Of a stretch of DNA of 40,276 bases, positions 6,590 to 15,181 are shown in pieces. The notes beneath the pieces were generated by a model. It did not search any database and had not been told where the DNA came from. It saw only the letters and a list, made by a program, of their open reading frames with translations. Source of the stretch: Eubacteriales bacterium (lineage in GTDB: Bacteria > Bacillota > Clostridia > Peptostreptococcales > Anaerovoracaceae); assembly GCA_028704515.1 (NCBI GenBank), contig JAQWFH010000017.1, positions 1,690 to 41,965 of the forward strand. The letters are read 5' to 3'. Both the position numbers and the translations under genes were made by a program. The stretch's first letter is position 1. Each line of letters opens with the position of its first letter.

Positions 6590-8680
6590 ATGAGTGATTT
6601 TGATTTTACAAATGATTCCATGCTGGAGATGTATCTGTTCGAGTCTACAACGCTTCTTGAGCAGCTTGACGACATTCTTCTCCAATCGGAAAAATCTGAA
6701 AATCTATCTTCTGAGAATATTAATGAGATTTTTCGTATCATGCACACCATCAAAGGCTCCTCCGCTATGATGGAATTTGATACAATAACCCATGTTTCAC
6801 ATAAGCTTGAAGATTTATTTTATGTTATCAGGGAACATGGCATAGATGATGAACACTTTACCAGATTGTTCGATTTGGTTCTTAAGGTTTCAGACTTTTT
6901 GAAGGAAGAAGTCGATAAGGTTCAACGCAATTTAGCTCTTTCAGAGGATACTCATGAGCTGACGGGCGAGATTCTCTCGCTTTTGGCAGAGCTTAACACA
7001 GTTCCGTTATCGGAATCATTGCCTTTAGCTGCGAAAGCACTACAGGAGGATGCGCCGCTTGAAATTTCACTTCAAATAAAAGATGACTCCTCAACGGCTG
7101 ATCAGGAAACAGACATAAAACCAGAAGCAGACGGTCAAAACATATTCCATCTAAATATTCGTTTTGCAAAAGACTGCGGTATGGAAAACATAAGAGCATT
7201 CATGCTCGTTACAAAATTAAACGATTTTGGTACTGTACTTAAAACAATCCCGGCTGAACTTAATGAGAACAGTGAAGCCTCCTTCATTATAGCCACAGAC
7301 GGATTTTATTGTACTATTAAAACCGATTTGGATGCCGACAGAATAATGCAAGAAACAAAAAGCATATTATCTGTTGATACTGTCGAGTTCATAAATGCTC
7401 TTCCTGTATCCACATCAAACAAACCAAGGGCTGCTGCACCTCAAAAGAGCGATAATACAAAGAATGCGCCTGCATCAAATAACAACGGCTCTGCAAATAA
7501 CATGAAAGCCAGCAAGCAAAATCTAATCAGCGTAGGGCTGAACAAGCTCGATTCTTTAATGGACCTTGTGGGAGAAATCGTCATCACCGAGTCCATGGTT
7601 TCCGGCAGCTCTGATCTTGCAGGTTTGGAATTGGAAAACTTCGACAAAGCGGCAAGGCAGCTTCGCAAGCTGACTGATGAGCTGCAAGATATCGTAATGT
7701 CCATCCGAATGGTTCCTATTGCTTCGACCTTCCAAAAGATGAAAAGGATTGTCAGGGATATGGGCAAGAAGCTCTCAAAGGATGTTGATTTAGTTCTTAT
7801 GGGAGAATCCACTGAGGTAGACAAGACTATTATCGACGGCATTGCGGATCCTTTGATGCACCTTGTAAGAAACGCTATGGACCACGCTATTGAAAGTGCA
7901 CAAGTCAGAGAGGATGCTGGCAAAAACCCTGTCGGCAAGATTATTCTTTCAGCGCAAAATATGGGTGGGGATATCCTGATATCAGTGCACGACGATGGCA
8001 AAGGCCTTGATGCCGAGGTAATTCTTCAAAAAGCGGAGGAAAACAATATCCTTTCAAAGCCCGAAAGCGAATATTCAGAAAAGGAAATATTCAACCTTCT
8101 TACAGCTCCGGGATTCTCGACTAAGGACAATGTAACAGAATTCTCTGGAAGGGGCGTCGGAATGGACGTTGTAAAGAAGAATGTAGAAAAAATAGGCGGT
8201 ACTGTGACTATCGAAAGTGTCAAGGGTATCGGCACGACCATATTTTTCAAGATACCTCTTACTCTTGCCATCATAGCAAGCATGGAAATTAAAGTAGGCA
8301 ACAATATATATGCCGTTCCGATAGCAAACATCAGAGAATCCTTTAAAGCTACAGCCGGTCAATTGATAAAGGATCCTGAGCAAAACGAAATGATTATGCT
8401 CAGAGGCGTTTGCTACCCTATCATACGTCTTCACCAAATTTTCCGACTTGAAGACACTATGACGAATATAGAAGACGGCATCCTTTTGCTTGTCGATTCA
8501 GGGGACAACCTTGCATGTATATTTGCTGACGACCTTATAGGCAAGCACCAAATTGTTGTAAAACCGCTTCCTATTTTCTTAAATAGATTTTCAGTTAAAG
8601 AAAACGGCATAGCAGGTTGTACGATTTTGGGTGATGGCAGTATAAGCCTTATTTTGGATATTCAAGGGATATTAAATTAA
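6590..8680 (+). CDS. cheA: Chemotaxis histidine kinase CheA
   Basis: A 696-aa cytoplasmic kinase that phosphorylates itself at a histidine under receptor control and passes the phosphate to CheY. Domains in order: P1 Hpt (1-125, phospho-acceptor H52 in MHTIKGSS), P2 CheY-docking (about 185-285), a Pro/Asn/Ser linker, P3 dimerisation (about 320-380), P4 ATPase with N box HLVRNAMDHAIE, G1 DDGKGLD and G2 GRGVGMDVV, and P5 CheW-like (about 565-696). All catalytic motifs are intact. The start at 6590 is chosen because the protein then begins at MSDFDF, as in homologues, with a GGTGA site upstream; the frame stays open further upstream to 6542. Unusually, cheA is separated from cheW, cheC and cheD and precedes fliD. 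Confidence 0.97.
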   Translation: MSDFDFTNDSMLEMYLFESTTLLEQLDDILLQSEKSENLSSENINEIFRIMHTIKGSSAMMEFDTITHVSHKLEDLFYVIREHGIDDEHFTRLFDLVLKVSDFLKEEVDKVQRNLALSEDTHELTGEILSLLAELNTVPLSESLPLAAKALQEDAPLEISLQIKDDSSTADQETDIKPEADGQNIFHLNIRFAKDCGMENIRAFMLVTKLNDFGTVLKTIPAELNENSEASFIIATDGFYCTIKTDLDADRIMQETKSILSVDTVEFINALPVSTSNKPRAAAPQKSDNTKNAPASNNNGSANNMKASKQNLISVGLNKLDSLMDLVGEIVITESMVSGSSDLAGLELENFDKAARQLRKLTDELQDIVMSIRMVPIASTFQKMKRIVRDMGKKLSKDVDLVLMGESTEVDKTIIDGIADPLMHLVRNAMDHAIESAQVREDAGKNPVGKIILSAQNMGGDILISVHDDGKGLDAEVILQKAEENNILSKPESEYSEKEIFNLLTAPGFSTKDNVTEFSGRGVGMDVVKKNVEKIGGTVTIESVKGIGTTIFFKIPLTLAIIASMEIKVGNNIYAVPIANIRESFKATAGQLIKDPEQNEMIMLRGVCYPIIRLHQIFRLEDTMTNIEDGILLLVDSGDNLACIFADDLIGKHQIVVKPLPIFLNRFSVKENGIAGCTILGDGSISLILDIQGILN

Positions 8681-8707
8681 TAAAGTTTTTGACTTTTTAA
8701 CCGATAA
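8681..8707 (+). promoter_or_regulatory. Near-perfect sigma-28 promoter of fliD-fliS-fliT
   Basis: TAAAGTTT at 8681-8688, an 11-base spacer and ACCGATAA at 8700-8707 match the sigma-28 consensus TAAAGTTT-N11-GCCGATAA at 15 of 16 positions. It starts directly after the cheA stop codon and ends 25 bases before the fliD ATG, so the late filament-cap genes can be transcribed separately from cheA. Confidence 0.9.
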
Positions 8708-8732
8708 TACATATGACAGGGGGTATATTATC

Positions 8733-10607
8733 ATGACAACAGTTAACTCGCTTTCTTCTCTTTCCGCAAAAACCGGAATGAGCGGCCTTGCATCGGGGAT
8801 GGATACAGAAGAGCTTGTAAAAAGTATGACCGAAACAAGCAGGCAACGAATATTAAAGCAACAACAGGCGGTTCAAACCTTGCAATGGAAGCAAACCGGC
8901 TATAGATCTGTTACATCGTCTCTGAAAGGTTTTCAATCAAGCTATTTAGACCTGCTCTCAAAGACAAACTTTAGGAGTACGTCATTTTTTAATACTATAA
9001 AAGCGAATACTACATCTTCATCTGTAGGCGTTTCCACTACCTCTACGGCAACAGCCGGTAACCTTGTGATAAACAAAATTTCACAGCTTGCCACAAATCA
9101 AAAGCTGGAGAGCGCTGCCGGTATAAGCAAGGGCATGGCCATTACGATTCCGGCTACCGAAGCCGAGGCCGACGCTCTTCTCAACAAATCCATAAGCTTC
9201 AATCTTGACGGTAAAGTCAAAGCCATTACGCTTGACGCTGCATTTGTGGATGCTCTTAAGACCGGCGAAAATACAAACGTCAAAGGCGAGCTTCAAAGGC
9301 TTCTTACCAATGCCTTTGGTACATATGACGACTCAGGCATCACTAAGCAAAGAATTACTGTTGACGATAATCTCCGGCTTTTGGCTCCCGGATCGCAAAT
9401 TACAGTCAATGCAATAGGAGAAGACGAAGCAACGCTTACAGCGCTGGGTTTGAAACCACAGCAATCCACAAAGCTGCTTGCATATAAGGAAATAAGTACG
9501 CTTAACTTCGCCACTCCTCTTGATGATTCAGATACATTTAAATTCTCCATCAACGGAGAGAGCTTTGAATTTGATAAAGGTACTAGCATAAGCAAGATTA
9601 TATCAAAGGTAAACAATAATACAAAGGCAGGGGTAACACTCTCCTACTCCTCGGTTACAGATCAATTTTCCATAACGTCAAATACATCCGGTGCAGGGGA
9701 AAATATTAATATAACCGAAACACAAGGAAATCTTCTTACCGCTATGGGACTCACAGAAGAAAGCGGTGTCGTTGAAACTGTCAAGGGAAAGGATGCAATC
9801 CTGACAGTTGATAATCAGCAAATTGTGAGGAGCAGCAATACCGTCGAGATTGACGGAGTAAGAATTGAGCTTAAAGAAACAACAAATGAAGAAATCAATA
9901 TCACTTTGAAGCATGACGCCACAGAATTAAAAGAACATATCAAGAAGTTTGTTGAGGATTATAACGCGATGCTTGACTTGACTAACGGACTTGTTAAGGA
10001 AAAAAAGTATAGCGACATTGCACCTCTTTCCGATGAGCAAAAGGGTGATATGACAGAAACCCAGATAAAGCAATGGGAAGACAAGGCAAAATCCGGACTG
10101 CTTCGTGCGGATCGAATTCTAATAGGCCTTGCATCAAAGCTTCAATCTCTCATCGCCTCCTCTGCTGTAGAAGGTTTTTCACTCTACAGCATGGGAATCC
10201 GTACTACGGGATATCAAAACAACGGTAAATTGGAAATCAATGAAGATACATTGGATAAAGTCCTAGAAGAAAAAGGTGCAGAAATCAAGGCATTGTTTAC
10301 TGACGAAAATGGTCTTGGAAATTCAATGAACACCTTAATTGAGTCATATGTGAAAACATCTGGATCTCAAGGCAGCCGAGGTATTCTGGTAGAAGCTGCA
10401 GGCATAGAATCAACAAGATCCGCAGAAGAAAACAATATCAATGACAGTATAAAGAGAAGCAACAAAATGATTGAAACCCTCAAGAGAAGACTTGAGAGCC
10501 AAGAATCAAATCTATGGAAACAGTTCACGGCAATGGAAAGCGCACTGAATCAGTTGAATTCACAAAGTGCCATATTAGCACAATTCAGCGCAAACCAAAA
10601 TTCGTAA
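8733..10607 (+). CDS. fliD: Flagellar filament cap protein FliD (HAP2)
   Basis: A 624-aa secreted protein that forms the cap at the filament tip under which flagellin subunits fold. The FliD_N domain is clear (about 15-115, with GLASGMDTEELVKSM and the heptad-rich helix that follows). The FliD_C domain occupies about 370-610, with the VEDYNAMLDLTNGLVKE segment and a coiled-coil C-terminus. The central part (about 160-360) is the variable surface domain. There is no Sec signal; export is through the flagellar type III system. The ATG at 8733 is preceded by a G-rich site (CAGGGGG). It is followed by fliS after 38 bases and driven by the sigma-28 promoter at 8681-8707. Confidence 0.97.
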   Translation: MTTVNSLSSLSAKTGMSGLASGMDTEELVKSMTETSRQRILKQQQAVQTLQWKQTGYRSVTSSLKGFQSSYLDLLSKTNFRSTSFFNTIKANTTSSSVGVSTTSTATAGNLVINKISQLATNQKLESAAGISKGMAITIPATEAEADALLNKSISFNLDGKVKAITLDAAFVDALKTGENTNVKGELQRLLTNAFGTYDDSGITKQRITVDDNLRLLAPGSQITVNAIGEDEATLTALGLKPQQSTKLLAYKEISTLNFATPLDDSDTFKFSINGESFEFDKGTSISKIISKVNNNTKAGVTLSYSSVTDQFSITSNTSGAGENINITETQGNLLTAMGLTEESGVVETVKGKDAILTVDNQQIVRSSNTVEIDGVRIELKETTNEEINITLKHDATELKEHIKKFVEDYNAMLDLTNGLVKEKKYSDIAPLSDEQKGDMTETQIKQWEDKAKSGLLRADRILIGLASKLQSLIASSAVEGFSLYSMGIRTTGYQNNGKLEINEDTLDKVLEEKGAEIKALFTDENGLGNSMNTLIESYVKTSGSQGSRGILVEAAGIESTRSAEENNINDSIKRSNKMIETLKRRLESQESNLWKQFTAMESALNQLNSQSAILAQFSANQNS

Positions 10608-10645
10608 CGAAACATATGCACATTTGCTGCAAGGAGGATCGCTAA

Positions 10646-11032
10646 ATGTTTCAACCAAACTTATATCAGCAATACAAAACACAATCTTTAGAAACGCTTA
10701 CAAAGGGAGAAATTGTAGTAAAGCTGTTTGAAGAAACGTCTAAGCAAATTAGTACCGCAATTTTTCTTATAAAAAACGACCAATCTCCTGTTAATGCTTA
10801 CAATGCGATTGCTAAGGCTCAGAAAATAATATCAAATTTGAATTTTTCTCTTGATATGAGATTTGCGATATCGATCGATCTTAGAGATATGTATCAATTC
10901 ATCTTTGAACAGCTCGGCGAGGCAAATGCGAAAAGAGACGTCACCTTGATGAAGGATATTCTCGCTTTGGTTGACGACTTAAAGGTTACTTTTAGAGAAG
11001 CCGAGAAATTGGCAAGAATACAACAAAAATGA
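10646..11032 (+). CDS. fliS: Flagellin export chaperone FliS
   Basis: A 128-aa cytosolic helical-bundle chaperone that keeps flagellin unpolymerised before export. Family marks are YQQYKTQSLET near the N-terminus, the GEIVVKLFEE helix, NAYNAIAKAQKIISNLN and the middle DLRDMYQFIFEQLGEAN. Length is typical. AAGGAGG lies 9 bases upstream of the ATG. It is between fliD and the fliT-like gene, the usual order. The flagellin client is not encoded in the window. Confidence 0.96.
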   Translation: MFQPNLYQQYKTQSLETLTKGEIVVKLFEETSKQISTAIFLIKNDQSPVNAYNAIAKAQKIISNLNFSLDMRFAISIDLRDMYQFIFEQLGEANAKRDVTLMKDILALVDDLKVTFREAEKLARIQQK

Positions 11033-11053
11033 TTTTATATATGAGGTTTCGGT

Positions 11054-11455
11054 ATGTATATACAAAGCACAAGCCCTTCATCAGAATATTTTTCTCGGAA
11101 AATGCAATTGCTTGAGGACTGCCTCAGATTGAGTGAGCAATTGTTGAGCCGCCTTGAGGACTGGGAAGCTCTGGATGATATTTTGAACAAAAGAGGTGCG
11201 GTTATAAGCGATATTCAGATCCTTGACGATATGTACCCTAAAGATGTAATCGATGCGTGCTCCGGCGAACAAAAGATTGAAGCCGCACGATTGATTTCGT
11301 TAATTTTGCGCTTGGATCGAGATACTGAAAATCTTTTGAAAAAGGAACGGGATAGAATTGTAGCCTCTATCAAAAGTAATGTTAAAGGTCAAAAGGTTGC
11401 GGGCTATGGCTCTCCTGATTTGGAAAAAGGACATTTCGTAGATTATAAAAAATAG
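11054..11455 (+). CDS. fliT: FliT/FlgN-like flagellar chaperone
   Basis: A 133-aa helical protein with no transmembrane segment, located directly after fliS, where FliT (the FliD chaperone) is found in other Firmicutes. Residues about 10-110 form predicted amphipathic helices (LLEDCLRLSEQLLSRLEDWEALDDILNKR is the recognisable FliT/FlgN-type opening: paired helices with a W-E-x-L-x-x-x-L-x-x-R pattern). The sequence is too diverged to separate FliT from FlgN by eye; position favours FliT. Its stop codon lies in the arm of the terminator at 11453-11485. GAGG is found upstream of the ATG. Confidence 0.7.
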   Translation: MYIQSTSPSSEYFSRKMQLLEDCLRLSEQLLSRLEDWEALDDILNKRGAVISDIQILDDMYPKDVIDACSGEQKIEAARLISLILRLDRDTENLLKKERDRIVASIKSNVKGQKVAGYGSPDLEKGHFVDYKK

Positions 11456-11485
11456 CATTACACCTTTATATATGGTGTAATGCTA
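11453..11485. terminator. Bidirectional intrinsic terminator between convergent units
   Basis: A perfect 12-bp stem (11453-11464 with 11474-11485) and a 9-base loop. On the plus strand a T6 tract follows at 11493-11498; on the minus strand a T6 tract follows directly. Remarkably, the TAG stops of both convergent genes (fliT-like and the J-domain gene) are the ends of the two arms, so the two genes are only 27 bases apart. Confidence 0.92.
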
Positions 11486-12757
11486 GAAATGATTTTTTCT
11501 CCGCCTGTTAAAGCTCAATATATCGGCTGCGTTATACTTTCCAAGCTTTGTCTCCTTGAATTTAACGGAGGCAACATATTCATCGTAGCCCTCTTTACTG
11601 TAATCTTCTTTTAAGGATGCCTTGCCTAAGGTATCCTTTATTGTTTGTTCAAGGTTGTCACAGGGGAGTGATTCGACCGCCAAATATAGCCTATAGCTCA
11701 AATACTCGTTTTCCATTGCTAAATCTAAAAGCATGTCCAAGACCTTTAGGGCCTTGTTTACATTTGTCTCGGTAAACAACACTACTAGAGCTGTTTCGTC
11801 CCACCTACCGATGATATCGGTCTTCCTTATTCTTTCATTTATGACTTGCGAAACATATGATACGCAGGCATCCGTTTGATTTTCGGAAAATGCATCGGTG
11901 TCCGCTTTGACCGCCTCCACCTTTATGACTCCGAGTGATAAAGGATTGCCGTAACGCCGGCTTCTGAAAAGCTCAACCTCTGCTCGTTCCATGAACCCGC
12001 TGCTGCTAAACAGCCCTGTGAGCGGGTCTATCTTTGTAACCGCATCCATAAAGAATTTGCTTTCGTCGACCTTTGGCAGAGCATGAGCCAAATATTTAAA
12101 TTTGCGAATAGCAGGTTTTAAATCTGTATAACCCAAGCAAATTTTCCATTGGTTGCCCTCGAAAATCGCATACTTTTGTACATTATCGTTATTTATACGG
12201 CTAATATTTAGTTGCAGCTCCGTTAGGCTTATACCGAATTGCAAAACATTGTTGAATTTCTGTCCCGAATATTCACCGTTTTTGTGGGATTTAAAATACG
12301 TAATCTTATAGTTACCTAGCTTGTATATTTTTGTAACCCACTTCTTCCATTCAATAAATTCTTCCTTCGTAACATTGCTTTGATCAATTGATGTAAGCAT
12401 GGAATATGAGTTTTCCCAATCCTCGTTTACCGTATATCTGAAAAACAAATCCATCGCCCTGCCGGCTGCTTCTATAGGGTCATCTTTTTTAGGGCTCTTC
12501 TCTTCATAATGGGGCCTCACATTTATTTGGCTTTTGTGGGTGCTTAAATAATCCCTGTTGTATTCCCTACGCTTTTGCACGTCTCTCAATATCTCATACG
12601 CAAGATTTACAGAAATCATTTTTTCGGAGGCACCGTGGCTTTTATTCAAATCCGGGTGGTACATTTTTGATAGGCATCTGTATGCCGCATCTATAACATC
12701 CTGACTTGCATCACTGTGAACCTGAAGAACTTTATAATAATCAATTTGATGTCTCAT
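11483..12757 (-). CDS. J-domain protein fused to a degenerate GGDEF domain
   Basis: A 424-aa cytosolic protein with an unusual architecture. Residues 1-70 are a J domain with intact HPD (34-36), the motif that stimulates the ATPase of DnaK. Residues about 95-225 are a mixed alpha/beta domain with alternating aromatic and hydrophobic residues, possibly NTF2-like (low confidence). Residues 244-400 are a GGDEF-type domain: DPLTGLFSSSGF is canonical, but the signature loop reads DETAL (320-324) instead of GGDEF and the metal-binding LDID position reads IKVE. Diguanylate cyclase activity should therefore be absent. It is 16 bases downstream of the HD-GYP gene and surely co-transcribed. There are no glycine-rich or zinc-finger regions of true DnaJ. 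A scaffold that couples chaperone action to cyclic-di-GMP signalling is an inference. Confidence 0.85.
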   Translation of the reverse strand: MRHQIDYYKVLQVHSDASQDVIDAAYRCLSKMYHPDLNKSHGASEKMISVNLAYEILRDVQKRREYNRDYLSTHKSQINVRPHYEEKSPKKDDPIEAAGRAMDLFFRYTVNEDWENSYSMLTSIDQSNVTKEEFIEWKKWVTKIYKLGNYKITYFKSHKNGEYSGQKFNNVLQFGISLTELQLNISRINNDNVQKYAIFEGNQWKICLGYTDLKPAIRKFKYLAHALPKVDESKFFMDAVTKIDPLTGLFSSSGFMERAEVELFRSRRYGNPLSLGVIKVEAVKADTDAFSENQTDACVSYVSQVINERIRKTDIIGRWDETALVVLFTETNVNKALKVLDMLLDLAMENEYLSYRLYLAVESLPCDNLEQTIKDTLGKASLKEDYSKEGYDEYVASVKFKETKLGKYNAADILSFNRRRKNHF

Positions 12758-12773
12758 TTATCTTTTCCGATAC

Positions 12774-13859
12774 TTAAATAATATCTACAACTGTTATATT
12801 GAGATAAGTCTTCTCAAAAAGCAACAGCTCATACGGCTCATCGAGTTTCTTACCGTTATCCGCAAATATTCTTATCTTGGGTCTCATAGAATACTCCTCA
12901 TAGTTTTCCATTACAATTCCCTCAAGCCCGTTGCTCAACTTTACGCAGGTACCTATAGGGTAAGGAGCTATTTTTCTTACAAAGGTCTCAACTATTTCGG
13001 GATCAAACGCCGTTGCTACGGATCCCATGATATACTCTATAGCCTCTGAAGGCAGCATTCCCTTCCTGTACGGGCGATCCGATGTTAAGGCATCGTATAC
13101 GTCCGCAACTGCTATAATGCGCCCAAAAATCGAAATACGGCACCCTTTTATGTTGTTCGGATAACCGGTTCCATCATACCTTTCATGGTGATCAAGTATC
13201 CCCATATATACGATATTCGCAATGCCAAAACTGGATTTGATATACTCATATCCAAGCTGGCTATGTTTTTTCATTTCTTGAAATTCATCGTCTGACAGCT
13301 TTCCCGGCTTATTTAAAATCTGTTTTTGTATAAAGACTTTACCCATATCGTGAAGCAACGCCGAAAGCCCCAGTGAGTTCAAATCCTTTCGGTCCATACC
13401 CAAAGAAATACCCATCACTATAGAAAGAACAGCAACATTAACCGAGTGGTAATATGTATAGTCATCAAAAACCTTCATGTCCACCATATTAACCATGAGT
13501 TCCTTTTTATTGAAAATTTCGTCAACAATATTTTCAATCTGCATCCTCAGTAGCTTCATGTCTTTTTTTATTATTCCATTGTTCTTCCTTTTATTTTTTT
13601 GCTCACATTGAATAAATGTATTCTTTATGATTTTGATGGTTTCGATTTTGACTTCATTGTTTATAAGGTTTATAACCTCTAGATCATTTGAAATTTCATC
13701 ATCAATATAAAGACCATTGTATTGAAGTCTTTGTATTGATGCCATATAATCCTGAGTAATAATCTCATTACGCGAAAGCATCAAATCGCCTCTCTCATTG
13801 TAAAGATTTTCCCCTAATTTCATACCAGTAGTAATACAATGAGTTGGTACAAATCTCAT
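12774..13859 (-). CDS. HD-GYP domain cyclic-di-GMP phosphodiesterase
   Basis: A 361-aa protein that should hydrolyse cyclic-di-GMP. The N-terminal 125 residues are a variable, partly coiled-coil region. The HD domain follows with the pair H170-D171 in LLHDMGK and the full HD-GYP signature HHERYDGTGYP at 224-234; all catalytic residues appear present, as do VADVYDALTSDRPYR and the AFDPEIV helix. A C-terminal beta-rich extension (about 300-361) contains LSNGLEGIVMENYEE, typical of clostridial HD-GYP proteins. There is no membrane segment or receiver domain. The ATG at 13859 has AAAGGAG upstream. It is transcribed from its own extended -10 promoter, after the terminator of the flagellar operon. 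Confidence 0.93.
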   Translation of the reverse strand: MRFVPTHCITTGMKLGENLYNERGDLMLSRNEIITQDYMASIQRLQYNGLYIDDEISNDLEVINLINNEVKIETIKIIKNTFIQCEQKNKRKNNGIIKKDMKLLRMQIENIVDEIFNKKELMVNMVDMKVFDDYTYYHSVNVAVLSIVMGISLGMDRKDLNSLGLSALLHDMGKVFIQKQILNKPGKLSDDEFQEMKKHSQLGYEYIKSSFGIANIVYMGILDHHERYDGTGYPNNIKGCRISIFGRIIAVADVYDALTSDRPYRKGMLPSEAIEYIMGSVATAFDPEIVETFVRKIAPYPIGTCVKLSNGLEGIVMENYEEYSMRPKIRIFADNGKKLDEPYELLLFEKTYLNITVVDII

Positions 13860-13901
13860 GTGAAGTGCTCCTTTGATAATTTATTTATGCATGCACTTGC
13901 T

Positions 13902-13910
13902 ATTATATCA
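13902..13910 (-). promoter_or_regulatory. Extended -10 promoter of the HD-GYP/J-GGDEF operon
   Basis: The minus strand reads TG-A-TATAAT (TATAAT at 13902-13907), 42 bases upstream of the HD-GYP ATG. The -35 region at 16-18 bases spacing is poor. It lies after the flagellar-operon terminator, so this pair is a separate unit. The rest of the 240-base gap (13860-14100) is AT-rich and shows no gene. Confidence 0.6.
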
Positions 13911-14048
13911 TTTTTCGACTAATAACACCATAATAATTGAAAAATCGCTATATACAGGCTAAGATTTTATTATAATTCTTAAAACTTTTATATTTCAATA
14001 TTTTATATCATGCTTTGAAAGAAATGTTTAAAAAGTATCGTTTAGAAC

Positions 14049-14079
14049 AAAAATTCATCTAGGTTACAGATGAATTTTT
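14049..14079. terminator. Intrinsic terminator of the fla/che operon
   Basis: A perfect 12-bp AT-rich stem (14049-14060 with 14068-14079) and a 7-base loop; the arm ends in T5 followed by GTTCT on the minus strand. It is 22 bases after the cheW stop and marks the end of the 26-kb minus-strand operon. The plus strand also has a T6 tract at 14075-14080. Confidence 0.85.
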
Positions 14080-14100
14080 TGATATTTTCTTATTTTTATA

Positions 14101-14604
14101 TTATGCTTCGCTATTCATTCCATCAAGAATCTCGAGTTCTTCATTTTTGAGCAATTTTTCACAATCTAAAAGTAATTGAATCTTATCTCCGGCCTTTCCT
14201 ATGCCTTTTATGTATTTATTTTCAAATCCAGTCTTACTTGCAGGCGGTACGGCAATGTCGCTGTCTTCAATTGTCAATACTTCATCCACGTTGTCAACTA
14301 TAAGCCCTACCGACACCTCTGCGATTTCAATTACTATGATACACGTTCTGTCATCGTATTCCATCGGTTCTTTTCCAAATTTTAGCCGAACATCGATGAC
14401 AGGGATTATCTTCCCTCTCAAATTAATGATACCCTTTACATAAGCCGGCACTTCAGGTACTTTTGTAATAGCTTGAATTCCTATGATTTCGGTAACATGT
14501 TTGATTTCAATTCCATATATTTCGCCCTCCAGCGTAAAAGTAAGGAATCGACCTTTTTGAGTATCCTCCTCAAAAGCTATATTTTCATTATATACTTCTG
14601 ACAT
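14101..14604 (-). CDS. cheW: Chemotaxis coupling protein CheW
   Basis: A 167-aa CheW-fold protein that links receptors to the CheA P5 domain. Marks are the FTLEGEIYGIEIKHVTEIIG start of the fold, the VKGIINLRGKIIPVIDVRLKF centre (the receptor- and CheA-contact region) and VGLIVDNVDEVL near residues 100-115. An acidic tail (about 148-167) follows. It is the last gene of the long operon, 88 bases after cheD, with AAAGGAGAT upstream of its ATG, and its partner cheA is 6 kb away on the other strand. Confidence 0.96.
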   Translation of the reverse strand: MSEVYNENIAFEEDTQKGRFLTFTLEGEIYGIEIKHVTEIIGIQAITKVPEVPAYVKGIINLRGKIIPVIDVRLKFGKEPMEYDDRTCIIVIEIAEVSVGLIVDNVDEVLTIEDSDIAVPPASKTGFENKYIKGIGKAGDKIQLLLDCEKLLKNEELEILDGMNSEA

Positions 14605-14692
14605 TATATATCTCCTTTCGACTTGCCATTTATCATCTTGACAGAATAATCTACATCTTATATCGACATATATCTTGAAAACTTAATATGTT

Positions 14693-15178
14693 TTACAGTA
14701 TATTTGTCGTATTGTTTAATGATTGCACCCTAACTAAACCTGTTTCCAAGTCAAAGTAAAGGGTTCTCCCATAATTTTTACCAGTATCCTCAGAGACTAT
14801 GGGGATTCTCATCGCTTGCAATGTATGCTTTGTGCTTGCAATATTTCTGTCACCTATAACCCCAAGCGGACTGCCCTTTTGAAGCGCAAACATCTGAGCT
14901 CCTCCGGCAATCTTTGCGGTCAGCCTTGTTATATTTGCACCTTCTCTTTTCAGTTTTTCTACTAAGTCCGGTATTGCAGTATCTGCAAATTTCATTCTGT
15001 TTATCTTCTGAATTTTAAATTCCTTGCTGTTTGGTAGCATTATGTGTGCCATCCCACCACGCTTAGTTTGATTATCGTATAAGCATATACCTACACAAGA
15101 TCCTAAGGCATATGTAATTATAACATCAGGATTTTTCGAAGATTTATAATCTGATATTTCAACAACGAGGTTGCCCAT
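14693..15178 (-). CDS. cheD: Chemoreceptor glutamine deamidase CheD
   Basis: A 161-aa enzyme that deamidates receptor glutamines and, by binding CheC, stimulates its CheY-P phosphatase activity. The catalytic Cys is C28 in ALGSCVGICLYD and the His is H45 in GGMAHIMLP; the conserved AKIAGGAQMF follows. It is three bases from the cheC stop, the classic pairing in Firmicutes and Thermotoga. No receptor gene is present in the window. Confidence 0.96.
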   Translation of the reverse strand: MGNLVVEISDYKSSKNPDVIITYALGSCVGICLYDNQTKRGGMAHIMLPNSKEFKIQKINRMKFADTAIPDLVEKLKREGANITRLTAKIAGGAQMFALQKGSPLGVIGDRNIASTKHTLQAMRIPIVSEDTGKNYGRTLYFDLETGLVRVQSLNNTTNIL

Positions 15179-15181
15179 AAT

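Noticed and set aside
7441-8001. Open frame on the minus strand opposite cheA (186 codons)
   Set aside because: Shadow of the conserved P3/P4 coding region; Ser/Ile-rich translation with no start signal.
11483-12757. Active diguanylate cyclase
   Set aside because: GGDEF reads DETAL and the metal-binding aspartates are replaced by K and E.
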